Below are positions 46,549 through 55,100 of a DNA stretch of 64,000 nt, piece by piece. Within the stretch, counting starts at the first letter, position 1. The number at the start of each line of letters is the position of its first letter. The translations under genes were made by a program, and so were the position numbers. The notes beneath the pieces are model-generated. The model was not told the DNA's origin. It saw only the letters and a list, made by a program, of their open reading frames with translations, and did no database searches. The stretch covers positions 3,328,501 through 3,392,500 of the forward strand of contig NZ_JARUBL010000001.1 in NCBI RefSeq assembly GCF_029626155.1, read 5' to 3'. The DNA comes from Solwaraspora sp. WMMD1047. Lineage in GTDB: Bacteria; Actinomycetota; Actinomycetes; Mycobacteriales; Micromonosporaceae.

Positions 46549-48669
46549 TCAGAGCAGGGTGAGCAGCGCCCTGGTGTCGACCTTTCCGTTGGCGGTCAGC
46601 GGAATCTCGCGGACCGCGACGAAGTCGGCCGGAATCATGTACTCGGGCAGCCGGGCGGCCAGCCCGGCGCGGAGCCGGCGGACGTCCACCGGCTCGCCGT
46701 CGGCGGCGATGACGAACGCGGCGAGCCCGCGGGGCCGCGACGACGGACCCGTCGCGAGGACCACGGCGTCGCGTACCTGGGGGTCGTCCCGCAGGATCGC
46801 CCGGATCTCGCCCAGCTCGACGCGGTACCCGCGGATCTTGACCTGGTGGTCGACCCGGCCCAGAAACTCCAGCGTGCCGTCGGGCAGCCAGCGGCCGAGG
46901 TCACCGCTGCGGTAGAGCCGGACGCCCGGGGCCCCGAACGGATCGGGTCGGAACCGGTCGGCGGTCAACGCCGGGTCGCCGAGGTAGCCGCGGGCCACCC
47001 CGAGCCCGCCGATGTGGATCTCGCCGGCCACCCCGACGGGGGTCGGCTCCAACCGGTCGGTCAGGACGTACATCGTGGTGTTCGGGATGGGCGTGCCGAG
47101 CGGGACCAACTCGGTGGCCGGGTCGTCGATGATCGGCTGCCCGGAGTTGCCGATGGTGATCTCGGTGGGTCCGTACTCGGTGGCGACGAGCGTCCCGCCG
47201 GGGCCGGCGAGGTCGCGCCAGCGGCGGGCCAGCGCCGCGGGAAACGCGTCACCCGCGGCGATCACGATCCCGGCCAGCCGGTGGGCCTGCTCCGGGTCGA
47301 GATCGAAGCTGAGCAGGTTGAGCTGCCCGGGAGTCAGCTTGATGAAGCTGTACGGTGCGCCGGCGACCAGTGCGTCGCCGAGGTCGGCGGCCGGCAGCGG
47401 ATCGGGCAGCAGGTGCACCGGCTCGCCGGTCAGCAGCGGCGTGTAGAGGCTCGGGATGCCGAGGTCGAAGGCGAGCGAGGCGAAGAACGGCGCACCGCCC
47501 CGACCGCGGGACGCGTACGCCTCCACTGTCCAGAGCAGATAGTTGCGCAACCCGCCGTGCTGGACCAGCACCCCCTTGGGCGCGCCGGTCGACCCCGACG
47601 TGTAGATGACGTACGCCAGGTGGGCGGCTTCGAGCCGGGTCGCCGGTGGGGTGGCCGGCGACCCGGCCAGATCCGCCCGTTCCTGGTCCAGCAGCAGGAA
47701 CCGGCAGCCCGGGGTGGAGCCCAGCGCGGGCAGCTGGCCGGTCCGGCTGACCACCAGCCGGCAGCCGGCGGTGCCGATCATGTGGCGGAGGCGCTCCACC
47801 GGATGGTCCGGATCGAGCGGGACGTAGGCGGCGCCCGCCTTCCAGATCCCGAGCAGGACCGCGAGCAGGTCGACCTGCCGACGCAGGCACACCCCCACCG
47901 GGTTGTCCGGCCCGGCGCCGAGACCGATGAGGTGGTGGGCGATCTGGTTGGACCGCCGTTGCAGCTCCCGATAGGTCATCGTCGCGTCGGCGTACCGCAC
48001 GGCGGTGGCGTCCGGACGGCGTTCCGCCTGGGCGGCGATCAGCTCCACCACGGTCGGACCGTCCCGGTCGACGCGGGGGCCGGCGGCCCAGTCGCCGAGC
48101 AGGGCGCGTCGTTGCTCGGGTGGGAGGCAGGCGCGGCGGGCGTCGTCGGGCCCCGCGGCCATGGCGGCCAGCACGGCCCGGTACAGCGCCGCCAGCCACT
48201 CCAACCGGGCCACGGAGACCGCGTCCGACATCGCGCGGAGCAGGAGATGACCGTTGTGGATCTCGACCCGCAGTCGGTACCCGGCCGGTGCCGCGGCGGC
48301 CCCCGGGGCGACGAGGATCGCGTCGGTGTCGCCGGCGGGACCGGCGTCCGCGGCCAGCGGGGTGGCGGCGTGCGCCATCCGCCACACCCGCTCGACCAGC
48401 CCTCGCCAGGTCGGGTCGGTCAGCTCCAGCTCGACCCGGCGCGGCCCGCGGTCACCGGCCGCCAGCAGCAGGTCGGCCCGGCACCCCCGCTCCTCGGCCA
48501 GCATGCCGAGCACCTTGACGTGGGCGGCGAGCAGTACGGCGGTGAGCGGCGCGTCGCCGAACCGGGTCCGCAGCCCGTCCACCAGGTCGGCGTACCCGAC
48601 CGCGACCCGCGCGAGGTCGTGGTCGGTGCCGGGGTCCGCGCCGCCGACGGTGGGGGAGGTGGTGGTCAT
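46549..48669 (-). CDS. Stand-alone NRPS adenylation domain with C-domain remnant
   Basis: 706 aa. Residues 1-190 resemble only the C-terminal half of a condensation domain and lack the HHxxxDG part. From about 200 a complete A domain follows: YTSGSTGAPKG, EYGPTE, YRSGDL, KIRGYRVELGE and the final Lys in TANGKVD. There is no carrier domain after it, so it charges a T domain in trans. The pocket read by eye is about D-L-P-K-I-A-E-I-G, close to the Asn code (DLTKxGExG); Asn or hydroxy-Asn is therefore the first guess. ATG at 48669 overlaps the thioesterase stop (ATGA). Confidence 0.85.
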   Translation of the reverse strand: MTTTSPTVGGADPGTDHDLARVAVGYADLVDGLRTRFGDAPLTAVLLAAHVKVLGMLAEERGCRADLLLAAGDRGPRRVELELTDPTWRGLVERVWRMAHAATPLAADAGPAGDTDAILVAPGAAAAPAGYRLRVEIHNGHLLLRAMSDAVSVARLEWLAALYRAVLAAMAAGPDDARRACLPPEQRRALLGDWAAGPRVDRDGPTVVELIAAQAERRPDATAVRYADATMTYRELQRRSNQIAHHLIGLGAGPDNPVGVCLRRQVDLLAVLLGIWKAGAAYVPLDPDHPVERLRHMIGTAGCRLVVSRTGQLPALGSTPGCRFLLLDQERADLAGSPATPPATRLEAAHLAYVIYTSGSTGAPKGVLVQHGGLRNYLLWTVEAYASRGRGGAPFFASLAFDLGIPSLYTPLLTGEPVHLLPDPLPAADLGDALVAGAPYSFIKLTPGQLNLLSFDLDPEQAHRLAGIVIAAGDAFPAALARRWRDLAGPGGTLVATEYGPTEITIGNSGQPIIDDPATELVPLGTPIPNTTMYVLTDRLEPTPVGVAGEIHIGGLGVARGYLGDPALTADRFRPDPFGAPGVRLYRSGDLGRWLPDGTLEFLGRVDHQVKIRGYRVELGEIRAILRDDPQVRDAVVLATGPSSRPRGLAAFVIAADGEPVDVRRLRAGLAARLPEYMIPADFVAVREIPLTANGKVDTRALLTLL

Positions 48670-49418
48670 GTCTGTCCCATCAGGGTCCGGACCAGCCGGC
48701 CGACCAACTCGCCCGCCTCGGGCAGGATGAAGTGTTCGGCGTCGATCAGGTGGAACGTGAATTCCCGGGTCGTCTCCGCCGACCAGGCGGCCATGTCGGC
48801 GTCGCGTACGAACCCGTCGCGGCGGCCGCCGATGACGGTGATCGGCACGTCCAGCGGAGGTGCCGGGGCGTACCGCACCCGTTCGACCACCCGGTAGTCG
48901 GCCCGGATGATCCGTTCGAGCATCGGCAGCAGGTCCGGATCGTCGAGCACCTCCTTGGGCATCCCGCCGAACTCGACCACCCGCCGCAGCAGCTCGTCCC
49001 GGCCCAGCAGGTGCAGCTCGCTGCGGGGACGCAACCGCGGCGCCTCCGACGACGAGACGACGAGCAGGGCGGGCGCGGCCCCGCCGTCCGCCCGCAGCCG
49101 CCGCGCCAACTCGAAGGCGATGACGCTGCCGGAACAGTGGCCCAGCAGCACGAACGGTCGGTCCAGCAGCGGGGTGAGCGCCGGCAGCAGGCCGTCGACC
49201 AGGGCGCCCAGCTCGTCGATGAGCGGTTCGCCGAGCCGGTTCTCGCGGCCGGGAAACCGGACGGCGCAGAGCTCGACCTCGGCGGGCAGCCGCTCGACCC
49301 AGGAGTTGAAGGCCGCCCCGCCGGCGCCGATGTGCGGTACGCAGATCAGCCGGAGCCGGGGATCGGCCAGCCGGCGTGGACGGGCGAGCCAGCGGGTGGG
49401 CGCGGGACCGGGCCTCAA
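48666..49418 (-). CDS. Type II thioesterase of the NRPS cluster
   Basis: 250 aa with CVPHIGAGGAAF, nucleophile elbow GHCSGS (Ser near 94), Asp in GRRDGF and His in DAEHFIL. It probably edits mis-primed carriers, and it could also release product because the T-TE partner lacks its nucleophile. The TTG start at 49418 overlaps the preceding stop (TTGA); an ATG is not available near the conserved start. Confidence 0.85.
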   Translation of the reverse strand: MRPGPAPTRWLARPRRLADPRLRLICVPHIGAGGAAFNSWVERLPAEVELCAVRFPGRENRLGEPLIDELGALVDGLLPALTPLLDRPFVLLGHCSGSVIAFELARRLRADGGAAPALLVVSSSEAPRLRPRSELHLLGRDELLRRVVEFGGMPKEVLDDPDLLPMLERIIRADYRVVERVRYAPAPPLDVPITVIGGRRDGFVRDADMAAWSAETTREFTFHLIDAEHFILPEAGELVGRLVRTLMGQT

Positions 49419-50539
49419 CGGGCCAGCTCCTGGTGCAGGATGGCGCCGAGCCGGGCGTCGGCGAGCACCCCGGCGGGCGACTCGAGGCCGTACTCGAAGA
49501 GGTGGACGCGGGCGTCGGAGAGGTGGGCACCCCAGGCCTCGGCGACGGCCGGAGCCGCCGGCCCGTCGAGACAGAGCACCACCGGACCGTCGTACCCGCC
49601 GGGCCGATGGCGGTGCACCTCGCTGGCCAGCTCGGCCCAGGCGAGCTGCGCCCGGGCCACGTCGAGCCGGGACATCCCGTCGTCGTACCAGTCCGCCTCG
49701 CGCAGCCGGGTGAGCACCTGACCGGCGTCCTGTGGGCCGCCGAGCGCCATCCGGCGGGCCAGCGCCGTGCAGCGCAGATCGAGCAGCTGTCCGACCTCGG
49801 TCGGCAGTCCGGTGGCCGGTCCGGGGGCGGGCGGCAGGATCATCGCCACCAGCGCGACCTGGTGACCCCGGCCGCGCAGCGCGCGGGCCACCTCGTACGC
49901 GACGACGGCGCGGTATCCGAAGCCGGCCAGCAGGTACGGCCCGTGCGGCGCGGCGGCCAGCACCGCGTCGAGGTAGCGCTCGACGAGACCGGCGAGCCCG
50001 GCGTCCGGCGGCAGCGGATCGCGTACGCCCGGCGCCGGCAGGCCGATGATCCGCCGGCCGGCCGGCCAGGTCGCGGCCGCCTCGCGTTCGGGCCGGGCGT
50101 GGCTCTCCGAGTGCAGCAGGAACAGCGGCGGGTCGGCGCCGCCCGTCCCGACCGGGGTCGGGTGGCAGCGCACCTCGGCCCAGGACCGGGCCCGCCAGCG
50201 GGACCCGGCGCCGGTGGCGGTGTCGGCGAGCAGTTCCGGGAACACGGCCCGTCCCGGCGCCGGGGCGCGCTCGTTGCCGACGGTCAGGTGTTCCGCCAGC
50301 CGGGCCGGGGTCGGGTTGCGCAGCGCCACCGACGTCCGCACGGCGATCCCGCGCGCCCGGAGTTCGTCCACCGTGTCGATGATGGAGAGCGAGTCCCCGC
50401 CCAGATCGAAGAAGTCGTCGTACGGCCCCACCGGGGTCCGCAGGACACCCCGCCAGACCTCGCAGACCGTCTCCTCGATCGTCCGGCAGGTGAGCAGAGA
50501 CTCGTCCAGCCGGGAACCGGGTGCGTCGACCGCCGTCAT
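49415..50539 (-). CDS. Carrier (T) protein fused to a nucleophile-less thioesterase-like domain
   Basis: 374 aa. T domain at about 15-90 with DLGGDSLSI. The second domain (about 125-374) has the shape of an NRPS TE (PLFLLHSESHA, then GPYLLAGFGYRAVVAYEVA), but the GxSxG elbow reads GFGYRA, so the Ser is missing, and no catalytic His motif is seen at the end. It may be a docking or acyl-binding domain. ATG at 50539 is preferred over 50545 because of spacing from GGGAG. Driven from operator site B. Confidence 0.8.
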   Translation of the reverse strand: MTAVDAPGSRLDESLLTCRTIEETVCEVWRGVLRTPVGPYDDFFDLGGDSLSIIDTVDELRARGIAVRTSVALRNPTPARLAEHLTVGNERAPAPGRAVFPELLADTATGAGSRWRARSWAEVRCHPTPVGTGGADPPLFLLHSESHARPEREAAATWPAGRRIIGLPAPGVRDPLPPDAGLAGLVERYLDAVLAAAPHGPYLLAGFGYRAVVAYEVARALRGRGHQVALVAMILPPAPGPATGLPTEVGQLLDLRCTALARRMALGGPQDAGQVLTRLREADWYDDGMSRLDVARAQLAWAELASEVHRHRPGGYDGPVVLCLDGPAAPAVAEAWGAHLSDARVHLFEYGLESPAGVLADARLGAILHQELAR

Positions 50540-50591
50540 CCCCATCTCCCGCCCTCGGGTGCATCCCGATCGTCATCAGCGGGCGGCGGGC

Positions 50592-50635
50592 GTACCAGGA
50601 ATTTGGCCGGCAAGTCCGGCGCCGGGAGTTGCCGT
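50592..50635. promoter_or_regulatory. Composite operator, site B (T-TE/ligase promoter)
   Basis: GTACCAGG (50592-50599), CCGGCAA (50607-50613), 15 bases, TTGCCGT (50629-50635). Spacing from GTACCAGG to CCGGCAA is 15 bases, exactly as at site A. A further TTGCC (50641) and GGCAA (50675) flank it. Confidence 0.7.
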
Positions 50636-50692
50636 CGCCGTTGCCTGTGAAGCGCAGGTCGGCCGTGCGTTACTGGCAATCCAGGAGGGACG

Positions 50693-51910
50693 ATGATCGA
50701 GACTGAGGTGGTGCTGCGTACGCCGGTGCCGCGGGCCCGGGTCGCGGAACTCGAGCGGCGGATGTTCTACGTCTCCGCGCAGATCGAGTCGTTCCGACTC
50801 GTGGTCGACGACGGAACGGTCCGCGCGGTCCGGTTGTTCAGTACCGCGGCACTGGACCGGCAGGCCCTGGCGGCGAAGCTCGACTCCCTGGTCGAGAACG
50901 ACCTGGGCAGCCAGCCGGAGCAGCCGACCAAGGTGGTCTGGCGGTCGGCCAACCTGCGGACGACCCATGAGGTGTACGCGCCGCTGCTGGCCGCCGGCGT
51001 GATCAGCGAGGCCGGCGAGGGCCAGATCGCGGTCGGGGAACCCCTGATCTCGCTGTTGGCCGCCCTGGACCGGCGCCTGCGCGACCTGGTGGTGGAGACG
51101 TTCGGGGCGACCGAGTACCGGTACCCGACCCTGATCCCCACCCGGGTACTCGACACGGCCGGCTATCCGGGCGCCTTCCCCCAGTACCTGATGCTGGTGA
51201 CCCGGCTGCACGAGGACCTGGACGTGTACCGCGACTTCCAGCGCTCCTACGACGCCTCGGGGAGGCTGGACGGCGAGGCGTTGCGGCAGTGCTCCAACGT
51301 GGACTACTGCCTGCCTCCGACCATGTGCTACCACACCTTCGCCCAGTACCGCGGCCGGGTCCTGCCGGCCGACGGAGTGCAGGTGGTGACCTCCCGCGGC
51401 AAGTCGTTCCGGTACGAGTCGCGGTACGCCACGACCCTGGAGCGGCTCTGGGACTTCACCATCCGGGAGACCGTCTTCTTCGGCGGCCGGGGCGCGGTCC
51501 TGGACGCCCGCGAGCGGCTCATGGAGCTGGTCTTCGCGCTCGTCGACGAGCTGGGGTTGGACGGGCACTGTGAGGTCGCCAGCGACCCGTTCTTCATGGG
51601 CGCCGACCGGGCGGCCCGGGCCTGGTCGCAGCGGCAGCTGGAACTCAAGTACGAGCTGCGGTTGCGACTGGGACCGGAGCGGGACGTCGCCGTCGGTTCG
51701 TTCAACTTTCACGGCGACTTCTTCGGCCGCGGTTTCGACATCACCCGGCCGGATGGGGTCCCCCAGGTCAGCGGGTGTGCCGGGTTCGGCCTGGAACGCC
51801 TGGTCTACGCGTTGCTCTGCCAGCACGGCCCCGATCCCGAGAACTGGCCGGCGGCGCTGCGCGACTCGCACCGGGCCGAGCTCGCCGGCGACCAGGCCGG
51901 GGTGCGCTGA
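50693..51910 (+). CDS. Class-II-aaRS-like amino acid:[carrier protein] ligase
   Basis: 405 aa. Class II aminoacyl-tRNA-synthetase catalytic core with motif 2 around [17 protein letters not shown] and motif 3 GFGLER (about 364-369). Zn ligands typical of the SerRS-like aa:CP ligases appear present: Cys near 200-210, the Glu in RETVFFGG and C362 in SGCAGFG. There is no tRNA-binding coiled coil. Such enzymes transfer a small amino acid (Gly or Ala in known cases) from its adenylate to a carrier-protein phosphopantetheine. The likely acceptor is the ACP at 57047 or the final T of the NRPS in the same operon. ATG with AGGAGGGA. Confidence 0.82.
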   Translation: MIETEVVLRTPVPRARVAELERRMFYVSAQIESFRLVVDDGTVRAVRLFSTAALDRQALAAKLDSLVENDLGSQPEQPTKVVWRSANLRTTHEVYAPLLAAGVISEAGEGQIAVGEPLISLLAALDRRLRDLVVETFGATEYRYPTLIPTRVLDTAGYPGAFPQYLMLVTRLHEDLDVYRDFQRSYDASGRLDGEALRQCSNVDYCLPPTMCYHTFAQYRGRVLPADGVQVVTSRGKSFRYESRYATTLERLWDFTIRETVFFGGRGAVLDARERLMELVFALVDELGLDGHCEVASDPFFMGADRAARAWSQRQLELKYELRLRLGPERDVAVGSFNFHGDFFGRGFDITRPDGVPQVSGCAGFGLERLVYALLCQHGPDPENWPAALRDSHRAELAGDQAGVR

Positions 51911-51966
51911 TGACCGGGCGCCCGACCCGTCCCGGTCGGCCCCTGGCGGAAGGAGAGCCGCGGTGA
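51910..51966 (+). CDS. 18-aa coupling mini-ORF
   Basis: ATG at 51910 shares a base with the ligase stop (TGATG), and its TGA overlaps the GTG of mbtH (GTGA). The peptide [18 protein letters not shown] has no recognisable motif. It contains the mbtH ribosome-binding site in its codons and may serve only to carry ribosomes across the gap. Confidence 0.35.
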   Translation: MTGRPTRPGRPLAEGEPR

Positions 51967-52160
51967 GCGAAACCGGGGGCGACACCTACCAGGTGGTCGT
52001 CAACCACGAGGAGCAGTACTCGATCTGGCCCGCTGACCGCGAGCCGCCGGCGGGCTGGCGGGGCGAGGGCACCGTCGGCACCAAGGCGGACTGCCTTGCC
52101 CACATCACCGAGGTCTGGACCGATCTGCGTCCGTTGAGCGTCCGCGCCGGCGGGTCGTAG
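51963..52160 (+). CDS. mbtH: MbtH-like protein
   Basis: 65 aa with the family signature [10 protein letters not shown], then PAGWRGEG, then WTDLRP. MbtH proteins bind and stabilise NRPS adenylation domains. GTG at 51963 with GGAAGGAG. It lies 30 bases before the large NRPS, whose A domain is degenerate, so its true partner may be an A domain on the other strand. Confidence 0.95.
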   Translation: MSETGGDTYQVVVNHEEQYSIWPADREPPAGWRGEGTVGTKADCLAHITEVWTDLRPLSVRAGGS

Positions 52161-52190
52161 GACCGCGGGCCGGACAGAGGAGGACCTATC

Positions 52191-55100
52191 GTGACCGTGG
52201 AAAAGGCCGGCAGCCGTACGGGTGACCTCGACGCGGCGCAGCGGGCGGAGCAGATCCGGCAGCGGCTGCTCGGCTCCACCCGCCGTACCGTGGTGATCGA
52301 CCGGGTCGACCGGGGCGGTCCGCTGCCGCTGTCGGCCGGGCAGCAGCAGATGTGGGTGCTGCACCGGCTCGATCCGGCGAGCCCCGCGTACCTCATGGCC
52401 TGGACGTTGCGGCTGGTGGGCGAGGTGGACGTCGAGGCCCTGCGGTGGGCCTGGGAGCGGCTCGTGCACCGGCACGAGATCCTGCGGACCCGCTACGGCC
52501 AACCGGGCGACGAGCCGGTCGGTTACCTCGACCCGCCGGCCCGCTTCGAGCTGCCGGTGGTCGACCTGCTTGGCGAGCCGGCGGCCGGGCGGGAGGAACA
52601 CGCGGTGCGGATCGCGGCGGCGCGTCGGCAGCAGCCGTTCGACCTCGAGACCGAGCATCCGCTGCGGGTCACGCTGATTCGGGTGGCGCCGGCGCGGCAC
52701 CTCCTGGTGGTGGTCACCCACCACATCGCCTGCGACGGGGCGTCGTACCGGCGGATCGGCGCCGAGGTGAGCGCGTACTACGCGGAGCGCGCCGCCGGCC
52801 GGCCGGCCGCGCTGCCGGACCTTCCGGTCCAGTACGCCGACTACGCCGGCTGGGAACGCCGGCGCGTGGCCGGCGACGGCCTGCGCACCCAGCTGGAGTA
52901 CTGGCGCCGTCACCTGGACGGCCTCTCGGAGCTGGCGCTGCCCACCGACCGGCCGCGGCCGGCGCGACCGGACTGGCGCGGCGGCACCGTCGAGGTTCCG
53001 GTCGGCCCGGAGCTGACCGAGCAGATCCGGCGGTTGGCGAGCGCCCGGCAGGCCACGCCCTACCTGGTGCTGCTCGCGGCGTTCCAGACGATGCTCGCGC
53101 AGCTGTCCGGGCACGAGGACGTGGCGGTGGGCACGCCGGTGACAATGCACGCGCTGCCCGAGCTCGACCAGCTCATCGGGTATACCATCAACACGGTCGT
53201 GGTCCGCGCGCGATGCCCGCGGGACGCGACGTTCGCCGCCGTCCTGGCCGAGGTCCGGACGGCCGCCCTGGCCGCGCTCGACCATCGGGAGGTGCCGTTC
53301 CGGCTGCTCGTGGACGAGCTGCGGCCGGCGCGGGACCCGGGCGGCAACCCGCTGTTCCAGGTCGCCTTCGATCTGAACCCGACCGAGGACGGCGTGTTCG
53401 ACCTGCCCGGTGTCGAGGTGACGCCGGTCGGGGCGCCGGAGCGGACGGTGGCCAAGTTCGACCTCACGGTGCACGTCGAGGAGGCGCCGGACGGGCGGTT
53501 GTCGGCCTACCTCGAATTCGCACGGGCGCTGTTCGACGAGGAGACGGCGCAGCGCCTCGCCGCCCACTACGGCCGGCTGCTCGACACGGTAATCCGGGAG
53601 CCGGAGCTGCGGCTGGAGCTGCTGCCGCAGCCGCCCCTGCCGGGTCCGACGCCGGCCGCCGCGGCGCAGCCGTCGGCGTCCGGAACCGCCGGCGCCGAAC
53701 CCGACGCGGAGCTGCTGGCCACGCTCGATGAGGTGTGGCGGGACGTGCTGCGGGTGGACCGCATCGAGCCGGACGACAACTTCTTCGACATCGGTGGGGA
53801 CTCGGTCCGGGCGGTCGCGCTGGCCGGCCGGTTGAAGACGCGGGGCCTGGACGTGACCGCGGCCGACCTCTTCGCCCACCAGACGGTCGAGGAACTGGGC
53901 CGGGCGGTCGCGCTGCGCAGCCGCGCCGAGGTGCCCACCGGCATCCCCCCGTTCGCGATGGTGAGCCCCGCGGACCGGGACGCGTTGCCGACCGACCTGG
54001 CGGATGCCTACCCGGTCGGCGCCGGGCAGCTCGGCATGATCATCGAGATGCTGGCCCGACCGGACCTGAACCTCTACCAGGACTCCACCTCCTTCCTGAT
54101 CCGCGGCGACGGCCCGTTCTCGGCGTCGGCCTTCGAGCGGGCGGTGCAGCTTGTCGTGGACCGGCACGAGGTGCTGCGCACCACCTTCGACCTGAGCAGC
54201 TACTCGGTTCCCCTGCAACTGGTGCACCGCGAGGTCAGCTACCGACCGGGCGTCACCCGCGGTGAACGACTGGGGCCCGAGGGCTGGGAGCCCCGGCTGC
54301 GCGCGTACTTCGACGAGCGACGGCGCAACCCGATGTCCCTGACCGAGGCGCCGCTGGTCCGGTTCCACGCCCACCAGGCGGCCGGCACCGACGACTGGTG
54401 CTTCTCGGTCACCGAATGCCACCCGGTGTTGGAGGGCTGGAGCTTCCACACGTTGATGATGGAGATCCTCACCGCCTACCGGGACTTCCGGTCCGGTCAG
54501 GTGCCGGCCACCCCGGAGCCGGTGCCGTTCCGGTACGCGGACTACATCGCGGCCGAACTCGCCTCGCTGCGGTCGGAGAGTGATCGCGCCTACTGGCGGG
54601 GGGTCATCGAGGGACGGTCACCGGGCAAGCTTCCGACGGCCTGGCGGGACGACCCCGACGCCGCCCGGGACCGCTACCAGCACAGCGTCTGGTTCGACGA
54701 CCTCCAGGACGCCCTGCGCCGGCTCGCCGCCGACACCAGAACCTCGCTGAAGGCGGTGCTGCTGGCCGCGCACCTGACGGTGATGGGCGCGGTGACCGAG
54801 GCGGAGGACTTCTGCACCGGCCTGGTGACCGACGCCCGCCCGGAGCTGGTCGGCGCCGAGCGGATCCCCGGCTTCTACATCAACACCGTGCCGTTCGCGA
54901 TGCCCACCGGCGCGCGTACCTGGGGAGAGCTGGTCGGACTGGTCTACCAGGGGCTGACCGAGATGTGGCCGCACCGCCGGTTCCCCATGCCGATCGTCCA
55001 GCAGGAGTTCGCCCCCGGCACCCGGCTGGTCGAGGTGATGTTCAACTACCTCGACTTCCACCAGGTGGACAAGGACCTGGTGCACTGGGAGGCGACGGTC

